Assembly (NCBI GenBank): GCA_001919995.1
Contig: MNIY01000120.1
Span: 1-6,762 of the forward strand
Reading direction: 5' to 3'
DNA length: 6,762 bases
From: Ktedonobacter sp. 13_1_20CM_4_53_11
Lineage (GTDB): Bacteria; Chloroflexota; Ktedonobacteria; Ktedonobacterales; Ktedonobacteraceae
The translations under genes and the position numbers were made by a program. Shown here piece by piece: positions 1-6,444 of the stretch. How positions within the stretch are numbered: the first letter of the stretch is position 1; each line of letters opens with the position of its first letter. The notes beneath the pieces were generated by a model. It searched no databases. It was given only the letters and a program-made list of their open reading frames with translations, and was not told where the DNA came from.

Positions 1-2
1 GT

Positions 3-440
3 ATCGCACTCGTCGTATTAGAAGCATTTGTCGCACTGGGTGCTGTTGCGGGGGGCATAGCTCTTCTGACAGGAACGTTTGCACAGGGGATACCCGTAGC
101 CTGGCTGCAAGGCACGCCTTTTAGCGACTACACCATCCCTGGCCTGGTGCTAGCAATTGTTGTAGGAGGAGGTATGGGCGTGGCCGCAGTAACCGTGTTC
201 ATCCATCGTGAATGGGCGGTGCTCATCTCGGTGGTTGCTGGCATCTTCATGGTTGGCTTCGAAGTGGTGGAGGCAGCGAGTGTCGACAGCAAAGCGGGAA
301 ATGGGCTTCCCTTAATGGCTGGACTACAAGTCTTCTACTTTGCGCTCGGCCTGGCGATCTTTGGACTGGCTACCTACCTGTGGATGACTGAGTATCGCTA
401 TCATAGCTTTCTCACCAGGCATGCCAGTCACGCCTCATGA
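3..440 (+). CDS. Small multi-helix membrane protein, N-terminus cut by window edge
   Basis: The reading frame is open from the first bases of the window, so the start lies upstream; 145 residues are visible. There are about four hydrophobic segments, near residues 2-22, 46-70, 74-93 and 108-130. They are joined by a polar loop around residue 28-45 (WLQGTPFSDYTIPGL) and a short charged loop with HREW. The tail is short and basic/polar (RYHSFLTRHASHAS). It is probably an integral membrane protein of the cytoplasmic membrane. I recall similar short 'GTPFSDYTIPGL' proteins in actinobacteria and Chloroflexota with no assigned function. A GTG at 147 could serve as an internal start, but the upstream sequence has the same membrane-protein character, so I treat it as coding. 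A strong hairpin lies 33 bases past the stop. No catalytic motif is visible. Confidence 0.75.
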   Translation: MALVVLEAFVALGAVAGGIALLTGTFAQGIPVAWLQGTPFSDYTIPGLVLAIVVGGGMGVAAVTVFIHREWAVLISVVAGIFMVGFEVVEAASVDSKAGNGLPLMAGLQVFYFALGLAIFGLATYLWMTEYRYHSFLTRHASHAS

Positions 441-472
441 AGCATGGAAAAGACAGCAAAGCTGTCCACACC

Positions 473-498
473 AGCCAGGTGAGGCATCTCGCCTGGCT
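473..498 (+). terminator. Stem-loop, probable transcription terminator
   Basis: An 11-bp stem (473-483 with 488-498) has one G-U pair and a four-base GCAT loop. It begins 33 bases after the membrane-protein stop at 440. The arm is AGCCAGGTGAG. The T-rich stretch after it is weak (TTCTTTGCTC), so this could be an imperfect intrinsic terminator or a 3'-end stabilising hairpin. A smaller perfect 6-bp hairpin (GACAGC-AAA-GCTGTC, 452-466) lies just upstream. Confidence 0.55.
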
Positions 499-627
499 TC
501 TTTGCTCGCGTCATAGTTTTCACGAGCCTGAGTACTTGTGTTCCAGGCTTATCCTCATCATCAAAAAGATGTGGGTAATCACCAGGAAACCTTCGTCAGG
601 CATCATCTGTCGTGTGGGAGATACAGC

Positions 628-1425
628 ATGAGAATCTCGAAGACTGCTCTCTGGTTATCCGTTCTCCTTGCCTTCCTGGTGCTGATTGCAAGCAGCGCAG
701 GACTCTTTCTCAACAGTCTCTACGCCAGGGAAACGATGTCCTGGACCGTACAGGCATATGGCCAGGACATCGCTAATATTGTCGCTGCCGCTGCGCTTTT
801 CATTGCGGTCTATTTCGTCAGCAAAGGATCAGTCAAGGCATTCCTGGTCTGGATTGGGATATTAATAGCTCTGATTTATCCGTACATCATCTATGCTTTT
901 GCTATCCACTTTAACAGCCTGTTTTTGGTGTATGTGGCGATCGTTGGCTTGTCCTTTTATACGCTGGTTGGCAGCTTGATGCATCTGCATCTGGACAATC
1001 TTCAACCCTCCTTTGCTGCCACTACCAAAGCAAGACCGGTGAGTGTTTTTTTACTGCTGGTCGCCGTCCTGTTTGCCTTGCTGTGGTTAAGCGAGGATAT
1101 CCCAGCGCTTTTGACAGGGAAGATTCCGCAAACTGTGATGGAAAGTGGCTTGCTTACAAGTCCTGTTCACGTCTTGGATTTAGGACTCTATTTACCTGCC
1201 ATGATCATCACCGCAATCTTGCTGTGGAGAAGAAAGCTTTTGGGCTATATATTAGCGATTCCTTTGCTGGTGTTTAACATACTCACGGGAATTGGGATCG
1301 TAGCAGCGCAATTTGCCGCGAGCAGTAAAGGTCTTGCAGCGAGCCTTGGCGTAGAGCTATTTATTGCTGCCATTGTCGTGGTGAGCCTTGTCCTGAGCGT
1401 ACTCTTTTTACGAGAAGTGAAATAA
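628..1425 (+). CDS. Eight-helix integral membrane protein of unknown function
   Basis: The 265-residue protein is almost entirely hydrophobic. About eight membrane segments lie near residues 7-28, 48-66, 70-92, 97-117, 137-155, 184-200, 204-228 and 240-262. The loop after segment 1 contains ARETMSW, and the loop before segment 6 contains SPVHVLDLGLYLPAMI. I recall that VLDL-x-LP type of motif in other uncharacterised bacterial membrane proteins. Basic clusters (RRK at 201-203) suggest a cytoplasmic loop. The ATG at 628 is chosen because a purine-rich ribosome site (GGGAG, 616-620) precedes it and the hydrophobic helix starts at once. The longer frame from 538 would add 30 polar residues unlike a signal sequence. 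A new ribosome site and ATG follow 21 bases after the stop, so the gene once led a longer transcript. No substrate can be inferred. Confidence 0.8.
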   Translation: MRISKTALWLSVLLAFLVLIASSAGLFLNSLYARETMSWTVQAYGQDIANIVAAAALFIAVYFVSKGSVKAFLVWIGILIALIYPYIIYAFAIHFNSLFLVYVAIVGLSFYTLVGSLMHLHLDNLQPSFAATTKARPVSVFLLLVAVLFALLWLSEDIPALLTGKIPQTVMESGLLTSPVHVLDLGLYLPAMIITAILLWRRKLLGYILAIPLLVFNILTGIGIVAAQFAASSKGLAASLGVELFIAAIVVVSLVLSVLFLREVK

Positions 1426-1446
1426 CATAAGGGAGGATTGACAAAG

Positions 1447-1551
1447 ATGACTATACTCGACGCTTACGCGACCGCTCGCGCCAAACAAGTGATGATGAAC
1501 GCCGTGAACGACAGGGACTCCCCGGTTTTCGCTTTGTGGTCCCTAAGGTGA
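1447..1551 (+). pseudogene. 5' stub of a plus-strand gene, truncated at a junction
   Basis: The ATG is preceded at a normal distance by GGGAGGA (1431-1437), only 21 bases after the stop of the upstream membrane-protein gene. This is what the next gene of an operon would look like. The peptide is only 34 codons (MTILDAYATARAK...). From about base 1464 it simply reads the complement of an acyltransferase-like gene, so only the first five or six codons can belong to the original plus-strand gene. I infer that its body was lost when the acyltransferase fragment was joined here. The original product cannot be recognised. Confidence 0.4.
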
Positions 1552-1688
1552 GCGCGCACCCTGGTCACATCGACTTCGAGCAAGCCATGGATCATGGGCT
1601 TGCGTTTGACCGAAGGATACATGATCTCCAGTACGCGCCGGAGTTTCGGATACGGGACCACCTCGTACTTATACTGCCGTGTGTTCAT
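1464..1688 (-). pseudogene. Truncated 2-oxoacid dehydrogenase acyltransferase (E2) catalytic-domain-like gene
   Basis: The 74 residues match the start of the E2 catalytic-domain fold as found in stand-alone, lipoyl-less family members. There is a KYEVVPYPKLRR opening at 7-18, an IHGLLEVDVTRVRAHLRDHKAKTGE segment at 33-57, and SLSFTAFIITCLARAV at 58-73. Family members normally run to well over 200 residues. The trimer-forming part and the C-terminal His/Asp active site are absent, because the frame hits TAA right after the ARAVA segment. Downstream sequence belongs to the 3' side of the neighbouring plus-strand operon and does not resume the domain. The start at 1688 has a good ribosome site (AGGGAAGG, seven bases upstream). 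An in-frame ATG at 1808 would add 40 Arg/Lys/Cys-rich residues untypical of the family. It probably has no acyltransferase activity. Confidence 0.7.
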
Positions 1689-1839
1689 CGCGACACCTTC
1701 CCTCTGTCCGTCGGCCCTTCTGCTTCGCTTCCGGCAGTACATTCCTCTTTTGAGGACGAGAAACCTGCAAGTGCCTGCCGCTCGATACAAGTCAAACATC
1801 TTCAACATCTTGATACTCTTCCTTCTTCCCCTTCACGCG

Positions 1840-2568
1840 TCATTGGGCGTCTTGCGCGGCGGGTTGAGCAGCCAGGGAATAGCCCACGCCTACTTTGGTG
1901 AGCAGGTAGCGCGGATGAGTGGGGTCAGCCTCCAGTTTGCGGCGTAAGCGATTCATATTGACCTGCAGCATGTGGCTTTCGCCCAGGTATTCTGCGCCCC
2001 AGACGTGCTCAAGCAAGAGGTCCTGCGTCAAGACGCGCCCCACGTTTTGCGCCAGGTACGCGAGGATGCGGTATTCTATCGGTGTGAGCGGCACCTCTTT
2101 GCCGGACAGCGTGACCAGGTGCTGCGCGTAGTCGAGCGTGAGATCACCGATGGTGGCCATGGAGCGTACGGCATTCGCATGCTCGCTTGTGGCAAATTGG
2201 GCGCGCCGCAGCACCGCGCGCACTCTGGCCAGCAATTCGTCCACGCTGAATGGCTTGGTCAGATAGTCATCGGCCCCTAGATCCAGGCCCCGGACTTTGT
2301 CCTGGTCCTGCCCACGCGCAGTCACGATGATGATCGGCACGGTAGAAAATTCCCGCACGCGCTGGCAGACGGTAAAGCCATCCATCTTGGGCATCATCAC
2401 ATCGAGTAGCACAAGATCAGGCACCTGCTCTTCAATCTCTTCGAGGGCCTGCTGGCCATTGCTTGCCGGGATGACCTCGTAGCCTTCAAACTGGAGGTTA
2501 CGCGTCATCAGGCGCAGCAGCTGCGGATCATCATCGGCAGCCACGATGGTCGTTTTCTTTACAGGCAT
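1840..2568 (-). CDS. OmpR/PhoB-family DNA-binding response regulator
   Basis: The 242 residues have two domains. The receiver (about 6-120) has the acidic pair D13/D14, phosphoacceptor D56 in LVLLDVMMPKMDG, T83 and invariant K105 in GADDYLTKPF. A winged-helix effector domain (about 145-233) follows, with LTPIEYRILAYLAQNVGRVLT, the VWGAEYLGESHMLQVNMNRLRRKLE recognition region, and the closing wing (LLTKVGVGYSL). All key residues are present, so it should accept phosphate and bind DNA, typically as a dimer on 11-bp-spaced direct repeats. The start is fixed by AAAGGAGAG (2577-2585), eight bases before the ATG. This site overlaps the TAA stop of the histidine kinase upstream, so the two are translated from one message. 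The partner kinase is broken, so the regulator may be phosphorylated by another kinase or act without a cognate partner. The TTGTGA repeats upstream of the operon are candidate autoregulatory sites. Confidence 0.95.
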   Translation of the reverse strand: MPVKKTTIVAADDDPQLLRLMTRNLQFEGYEVIPASNGQQALEEIEEQVPDLVLLDVMMPKMDGFTVCQRVREFSTVPIIIVTARGQDQDKVRGLDLGADDYLTKPFSVDELLARVRAVLRRAQFATSEHANAVRSMATIGDLTLDYAQHLVTLSGKEVPLTPIEYRILAYLAQNVGRVLTQDLLLEHVWGAEYLGESHMLQVNMNRLRRKLEADPTHPRYLLTKVGVGYSLAAQPAAQDAQ

Positions 2569-2576
2569 AGCAAAAA

Positions 2577-2585
2577 CTCTCCTTT
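2577..2585 (-). promoter_or_regulatory. Ribosome binding site of the response regulator, overlapping the kinase stop
   Basis: AAAGGAGAG sits eight bases before the regulator ATG and shares bases with the TAA at 2584-2586 that ends the kinase reading frame. It gives the regulator its own strong initiation site. The regulator can therefore still be translated although ribosomes on the kinase message now stop early, at 2888. Confidence 0.75.
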
Positions 2586-3361
2586 AATGTAATATTGCAC
2601 CAGCAAGGTGTGTCGGGATCTCATCTTCTTCTTCGACAGGGAGCAGGAGATGAAATGCACTTCCACCAGCCGAGCAGCTCTCGGCCCAGATGCTGCCCTG
2701 ATGAAGCTCAATAATGCGTTTGCAGATCGGCAGACCAAGCCCGAGGCCACTCACCTCACGGGTCAAGCCATTGTCCACGCGGTGAAAGCGCTCAAAGATG
2801 CGGTCGAGGTGTTGGGGAGGAATACCCAGCCCATTATCACAGACACAGATTTCAAGGACGTGGACAGGAGCTTTGACATCGGCTTGTTCACGAGCGGTCC
2901 AGCACCTCTCGCAGGCGGCGCTGATCAGCCATAATCACATACTCACCGGGTTCAGACGAGCTTGGGACATCGACCAGACGCAGATTGAAGCTGAACATAT
3001 TCTGCGGACGGGCTGCTACACGTTGCTCAACGGCGGTCATAGCCTCGCGCGCAAGGTGGGCCACATTGGTGGGAGCACGCTCGATACGAATGGTCCCTAT
3101 CTCTAATTCCGACATTTCCAGCAGGCGATTGATGCTGGTTTCCAGGCGATTGCAGGCTTCTGCAATCGCCAATAAGAACTCTTGCCGCTCTTCAGAAGAT
3201 ATACGTCGGCTATGACGCAAAAGCGTTGAGGTATAACCCTTGATGGATGCAAGCGGGCTGCGCAGTTCGTGGCTCACCGTTGCCAGCAGTTCAGCCTTGA
3301 GTAATTCCATTGTCACCTCAGGTGCGAGAGGATCATCCCTTTGTTCGTCCTGCTTTCCCAT
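2584..3361 (-). pseudogene. Sensor-less histidine kinase broken by a frame-shifting deletion of the N box
   Basis: The first part (3361-2888, 157 residues) begins almost directly with the dimerisation/phosphoacceptor domain. H31 lies in ATVSHELRSPL, followed by the second helix (ACNRLETSINRLLEMSELE) and the start of the ATPase domain up to ADQRRLREVLD. The next residues should be the N box (NLxxNAxKYSP). Instead the frame reads RS-stop. The rest continues in a different frame from about 2897: G1 box CDNGLGIP, F box RIFERFHRVD, G2 box SGLGLGLPICKRI and the closing SAFHLLLP, ending at the TAA at 2584-2586. Against the intact kinase in this window, roughly 16 or more residues are missing, including the Asn that holds Mg-ATP. 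An in-frame TGA (3382-3380, 18 bases before the start codon) shows that no sensor domain precedes the ATG at 3361, which has AGGAG five bases upstream. The phosphoacceptor helix pair might still be made, but it cannot autophosphorylate. Confidence 0.9.
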
Positions 3362-3424
3362 ATCGTCTCCTGAACGTATTCATGATCGAGTACGCCTGCT
3401 TGCGAGGCATTGTACTCGTGGTTT

Positions 3425-3490
3425 ATTATAGTATCACCAGTCTCACAAAAACAGCACAGAAAGAGTAGGAATATCACAATTGCATCACAA
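3425..3490 (-). promoter_or_regulatory. Kinase-regulator operon promoter with 11-bp-spaced TTGTGA repeats
   Basis: Read on the minus strand, TTGTGA occurs at 3490-3485 and 3479-3474 (11-bp spacing). A degenerate CTGTGC lies at 3459-3454 and TTGTGA again at 3448-3443 (11-bp spacing), then a perfect -10 TATAAT at 3430-3425. There is no good -35 hexamer 17 bases upstream (TGTTTT), as expected of a promoter that needs an activator bound next to polymerase. The -10 box lies 63 bases before the kinase ATG at 3361. The repeats begin 11 bases past the end of the DUF6544-like gene, so the operon has its own promoter. The same layout recurs at 4395-4460. Confidence 0.65.
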
Positions 3491-3501
3491 TGAAACTCGC
3501 C

Positions 3502-4281
3502 TCATAACCTGGTCACCCTTCCCGATTGGTCGTATTCGATCTCGGTGATCTTGAAACGGAACCAGGTGAAATCCCCGGAGGCGGGATGCCACGTGACTTC
3601 ACTCTTCGTCGGGATGCGCATCCCCTCTACCTCCTGATACTCATTGGACTGAGCCGTCCAGGGTTCGAGCTGGTAGTGGCCTCGCTCTTCCCTATAGCGT
3701 TGCGCCGTCAGACGGGTCAGCTGGCCTTGCTCATTCACATGCAGCACCCCTGAAGCCGTCACGCCTTGCTGATGGATGGTGGCCCTGGCTGAGTGGGTAT
3801 CAAGGGCTTGCCACTCGATGGCATCGGAGAGCCAGCCCGTCGGGAACCAGGCCATTTCAAGCAGGTAGCGTTGCAACTCGCCCTGGTCCATCTCTGGCCC
3901 ACGAGCATTACCCAGGGGGATGGCGGACAAGAGCTTGATGCGCATGGAGCCGTGGCCCTCGGAGAACTGATCCGTGGCCGAGACCCAGACAAGCGGAAAA
4001 GGCCGCATCACGCAGTGCCACAGGAATGCAGGAGGCTTCGTCGTGACGTATTGTTCTGCATCCAGCGGCATCCACTTTTGACCTGGTTGTTGTCGCATCC
4101 AACCTTGTTGTTTGAGACAAACTGTGCGAATGGGTGCTTTGCCCACCACTCCTGCATAGCGGAGATAGCGCTGCACTGGTTCTGGCAATCCGGTCAACTG
4201 GGCGTCCGTAATGAGTATGGGCTGTGCCTGCTTGCTCTGCTGCAACAAGGCGAGCGCTTCATTGTGTATCGTCCTTTTCAT
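3502..4281 (-). CDS. DUF6544-like (DUF6920-like) protein of unknown function
   Basis: The 259-residue protein has no signal peptide or membrane segment, so it is probably cytoplasmic. Characteristic blocks are LPEPVQRYLRYAGVVGK (32-48), a strand-rich start, AEQYVTTKPPAFLWH (75-89), GHGSMRIKLLSAIPLGNARGPEMDQGELQRYLLEMAWFP (109-147), WQALDTHSARATI (157-169) and the terminal WFRFKITEIEYD (240-251). I recognise this as the family catalogued as DUF6544/DUF6920, from memory and without a search. The GPEMDQGEL-RYL-E--WFP block is the strongest signature. No enzyme activity is known to me. The ATG at 4281 is chosen for its ribosome site (AAGGAAAG, four bases upstream). An upstream in-frame ATG at 4332 has none and would add a receiver-domain scrap. 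It lies 140 bases upstream of the kinase gene on the same strand, and its own promoter shares the operon promoter's layout, which suggests co-regulation. Confidence 0.75.
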   Translation of the reverse strand: MKRTIHNEALALLQQSKQAQPILITDAQLTGLPEPVQRYLRYAGVVGKAPIRTVCLKQQGWMRQQPGQKWMPLDAEQYVTTKPPAFLWHCVMRPFPLVWVSATDQFSEGHGSMRIKLLSAIPLGNARGPEMDQGELQRYLLEMAWFPTGWLSDAIEWQALDTHSARATIHQQGVTASGVLHVNEQGQLTRLTAQRYREERGHYQLEPWTAQSNEYQEVEGMRIPTKSEVTWHPASGDFTWFRFKITEIEYDQSGRVTRL

Positions 4282-4293
4282 TGCTCTTTCCTT

Positions 4294-4326
4294 ACTAAAG
4301 GGCTTGGTGAGATAATCATCGGCCCC
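4294..4326 (-). pseudogene. Remnant of a response-regulator receiver domain (GADDYLTKPFS)
   Basis: Eleven codons immediately upstream of the DUF6544-like gene, in its frame, spell GADDYLTKPFS, the receiver signature around the invariant Lys. The same 11 residues occur in the intact regulator at 2245-2277. The two DNA segments differ at five of 33 bases, all five in synonymous third positions. That points to descent from a translated receiver gene and not to chance. Neither the phosphoacceptor region nor the rest of the receiver is present on either side. The longer reading frame from ATG 4332 (MWGADDY...) has no ribosome site. Confidence 0.7.
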
Positions 4327-4360
4327 CCACATACCATGTCTACTCTTGTTTTGCCCCGTC

Positions 4361-4408
4361 CTTGTGGTTTATTATAAATGAGAGCTTGTGATTGATTATA
4401 AATGAGAA
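4361..4408. repeat. Tandem 24-bp direct repeat carrying duplicated -10 boxes
   Basis: Two adjacent 24-bp units (4361-4384 and 4385-4408) differ at three positions. Both contain ATTATAAATGAGA, which on the minus strand reads as a TATAAT -10 hexamer inside CATTTATAAT. The duplication therefore gives the DUF6544-like gene two -10 elements (4376-4371 and 4400-4395). The minus-strand 13-mer TATAATAAACCAC of the distal copy is also found exactly at the kinase-operon promoter (3430-3418). Confidence 0.8.
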
Positions 4409-4460
4409 ACACTCACATTCAAATCACGAACAAGGCGTTGGTATCACAATCAGGTCACAA
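4371..4460 (-). promoter_or_regulatory. Promoter and operator array upstream of the DUF6544-like gene
   Basis: On the minus strand TTGTGA lies at 4460-4455 and 4449-4444, TCGTGA at 4429-4424 and ATGTGA at 4418-4413. The -10 TATAAT is at 4400-4395, with a second -10 in the neighbouring repeat at 4376-4371. Offsets 0, 11, 31, 42 and 60 equal those of the kinase-operon promoter. The array also lies just upstream of the divergent plus-strand stub at 4478, so a bound regulator could affect both directions. Binding by the regulator encoded at 1840-2568 is inference. Confidence 0.65.
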
Positions 4461-4477
4461 AAGCGGGAGAGAGCGCG

Positions 4478-4735
4478 ATGGCATTCCCAGTCTCGATGAA
4501 ACAGGTTGTACAACGCACACGTGCCATCTGGAGTTCTCCCCGTATCGCACAGGTGAGCGCCGCAGTGGTCTGGTGGCCGCAGACACCCTATCCTGGTACA
4601 GTGGGGCTGTTGGTTGGGACAGTGCTCGCGACCTTGTTCTTTCTCATCGTAGACCGCACGGTGGTATCTCTCCCCAATCCGGGGCTGATCTATATGTGGT
4701 CAAGCTCGAAAGGAGCGGCGTATGAACGAGGATGA
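4478..4735 (+). CDS. 85-aa N-terminal stub of a DUF4118/KdpD-type membrane sensor
   Basis: The peptide has a soluble Arg-containing leader (1-38), one clear membrane helix (about 41-60, [19 protein letters not shown]), and then [11 protein letters not shown] (62-72). PNPGLIY is what one sees at the start of the four-helix DUF4118 membrane domain of KdpD-like kinases. After it three more helices and a kinase core should follow. Instead the frame runs through 13 unrelated residues ([13 protein letters not shown]) to a stop that overlaps the start of the next gene by 14 bases. Those last codons are the leader and ribosome site of the next kinase read in another frame. The start has a reasonable ribosome site (GGGAG, eight bases upstream), so the stub may be translated. 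I take it as the surviving 5' end of a sensor gene deleted up to the next kinase. Its codons may still couple translation to that gene. Confidence 0.6.
   Translation: MAFPVSMKQVVQRTRAIWSSPRIAQVSAAVVWWPQTPYPGTVGLLVGTVLATLFFLIVDRTVVSLPNPGLIYMWSSSKGAAYERG
4709..4715 (+). promoter_or_regulatory. Ribosome binding site that fixes the PAS kinase start
   Basis: AAAGGAG lies six bases before ATG 4722. It is inside the reading frame of the upstream stub, so the kinase start is translated from within the stub's last codons. No alternative start further into the kinase frame has a comparable site. Confidence 0.7.
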
Positions 4736-6395
4736 TGTTCGGAAGGCGCGAGGAACAGACAACGGGCGCTCCGTGATCCCCGACACACGATCACTTCATT
4801 CTCCACGCGCACCCAGCGTCCCTCTGCAGGGGGAGGGAAGCTGGACATCCCTCCTCACGTTGCTAGACGTCTCGCCCGACGCGCTGGTCATGGTCGATTC
4901 CGCTGGAAGTATCGCGCTTGTGAATAGCCAGGTGGAAGCGTTGTTTGGCTACCCTCGCTCCGAACTCGTCGGGAAACAGTTGGAAGTCCTCCTGCCTGAA
5001 CGCTTTCATGCTGCCCACGCTCTCCATCGTGAGCGGTATGCCGCATCTCCGCGTACCCGTCCCATGGGTGCAGGGCTGGAACTGTATGGTCGACGCAAAG
5101 ATGGCACTGAGTTTCCGGTGGACATCAGCCTGAGTCCGCTCACGCTCAATGACGCGCTGCACGTGCTGGCCGCCATTCGAGATATCACTGAGCGCCGTCG
5201 CCTGCAAGAGCGCGAGCGTGCGGCCCGAGAGTCAGCCGAAGCACGACTGGCGCTCTTGCAACTGATCCTGGATGAATTGCCCGCCAGCGTCTATATCGTG
5301 CAAGGAGACGAGGCCCGCCTCGTGCTGGCTAATCGTGCCGCTGCGACGGTATGGGGAGCGGTGTGGCTTGCTGGACAGCCCATGGGCGAGTTTTTGAAGG
5401 AGAACAAGATACGCGTCTTCGGCGTAGATGGGCGTGCGCTCACCCTTGAGCAACTGGCAACGATGCGGGCAGTCCAACACGACGAGACCGTCTATCAGCA
5501 CCAGGAGGTCATCCGGCACTCGGATGGCACGGCCTTACCTGTCCTGGTCAACGCCGTCGCACTCGACGCGCACAACCTGAACATGCTATCGTCAAATGCA
5601 GCGAGCCATGCTCCTCGAGAGCGGGAACGAGCAGCGCTTGTGGTCCACCAGGACGTCACAGCACTCAAGGAAGCGGAACACCTGAAGGACGCTTTCCTCG
5701 GCATCGCCGCACACGAGCTGCGCACCCCCCTGGCTATCCTGAAAGGCTTTGCACAAACCCTGCTCATCCAGACGGCGCGGGGCAACGGACCCGAACTGGC
5801 CGACTGGCAGGTAGAGTCGCTGCAAGACATCGACCAATCCACATCCCGCCTGATCGAACTCACTGAAGACCTGCTCGATGTGACGCGCTTACAGGCGGGA
5901 CAGTTAACCTTCCATCGTGAACCGACCGATCTGGTAGCGTTAGCCAGGCGTGTGCTGACACGTTTCCAGATGTCAACTGAGCGGCAGCGCCCCTCGCTGC
6001 TCACCTCCTCTGAATACCTCGTCGTGGATGTCGATCCACGGCGCATGGAACAGGTGCTCTCCAACCTCCTCGGCAACGCCATCAAGTACAGTCCAGCAGG
6101 TGGAGCAATTGAGATCACCCTGCAGGAAGACGGAGAGACGAAGACGGCACTCCTGAGCATTCGAGATGCAGGCATCGGCATTCCTACAGATCAGCAGGCA
6201 CGCATCTTCGGCCGCTTCGAGCGGGCGGATAATGCGCGTGCTCATGGTATTGGCGGTACAGGACTTGGGCTCTATCTCTGTCGCGAACTTGTTGAAAGGC
6301 ATGGCGGGCGCATCTGGTTCGAGTCGGTTGAAGGAGAGGGCTCGACCTTCCATGTCTTGCTACCACGCTCGACCGACGCTGATACCGAGCCCTAA
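4722..6395 (+). CDS. Soluble PAS-PAS sensor histidine kinase
   Basis: The 557-residue protein has no membrane segment, so it senses a cytoplasmic or diffusible signal. It has a disordered polar head (1-40) and a first PAS domain (about 41-155: [59 protein letters not shown]). A charged coiled-coil linker (156-178) and a second, more divergent PAS domain (about 179-315, ending [16 protein letters not shown]) follow. The phosphoacceptor domain carries H331 in [11 protein letters not shown]. The ATPase domain has the N box [11 protein letters not shown] (N452), G1 DAGIGIP (D482), F box FGRFERAD, G2 GGTGLGL (511-517) and closing GSTFHVLLP. All catalytic boxes are intact, in contrast to the damaged kinase at 2584-3361. 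No response regulator is next to it. The nearest intact one is at 1840-2568 on the other strand, so it is an orphan or serves that regulator (inference). The second PAS carries an extra loop (about 283-304). Confidence 0.93.
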   Translation: MNEDDVRKARGTDNGRSVIPDTRSLHSPRAPSVPLQGEGSWTSLLTLLDVSPDALVMVDSAGSIALVNSQVEALFGYPRSELVGKQLEVLLPERFHAAHALHRERYAASPRTRPMGAGLELYGRRKDGTEFPVDISLSPLTLNDALHVLAAIRDITERRRLQERERAARESAEARLALLQLILDELPASVYIVQGDEARLVLANRAAATVWGAVWLAGQPMGEFLKENKIRVFGVDGRALTLEQLATMRAVQHDETVYQHQEVIRHSDGTALPVLVNAVALDAHNLNMLSSNAASHAPRERERAALVVHQDVTALKEAEHLKDAFLGIAAHELRTPLAILKGFAQTLLIQTARGNGPELADWQVESLQDIDQSTSRLIELTEDLLDVTRLQAGQLTFHREPTDLVALARRVLTRFQMSTERQRPSLLTSSEYLVVDVDPRRMEQVLSNLLGNAIKYSPAGGAIEITLQEDGETKTALLSIRDAGIGIPTDQQARIFGRFERADNARAHGIGGTGLGLYLCRELVERHGGRIWFESVEGEGSTFHVLLPRSTDADTEP

Positions 6396-6444
6396 ACTGA
6401 CTTCCTGTTAACTCCATCTCTCTCGACGCAAGCTCCAATACTTC

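Noticed and set aside
538..627. Longer start for the eight-helix membrane protein
   Set aside because: It would add 30 polar, His-rich residues ahead of a proper first helix, while ATG 628 has a GGGAG site.
437..631. 64-codon plus-strand frame overlapping the upstream stop as ATGA
   Set aside because: It runs through the terminator hairpin, has no ribosome site of note, and its product is low-complexity and unlike any domain.
1689..1808. N-terminal extension of the acyltransferase fragment from ATG 1808
   Set aside because: The extra 40 residues are Arg/Lys/Cys-rich and unlike the family, and ATG 1688 has a better-placed AGGGAAGG.
1536..2482. Several plus-strand frames opposite the acyltransferase fragment and the regulator
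   Set aside because: They are complements of clearly coding minus-strand frames and show no domain or ribosome site.
2559..2750. Minus-strand frame across the end of the kinase and the start of the regulator
   Set aside because: It is the wrong frame; the G2 box and the closing FHLLLP strand of the kinase lie in the neighbouring frame.
3425..3490. CRISPR or other spaced repeat array
   Set aside because: The repeats are six bases long with 5- to 14-base gaps phased on 11 bp, which fits regulator half-sites and not CRISPR repeats.
3793..4377. 194-codon plus-strand frame opposite the DUF6544-like gene
   Set aside because: It is a shadow of the minus-strand gene, with no ribosome site and no recognisable family.
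5495..6181. 228-codon minus-strand frame inside the PAS kinase
   Set aside because: Ser/Arg-rich composition typical of the complement of a coding frame; the plus strand carries all kinase motifs.
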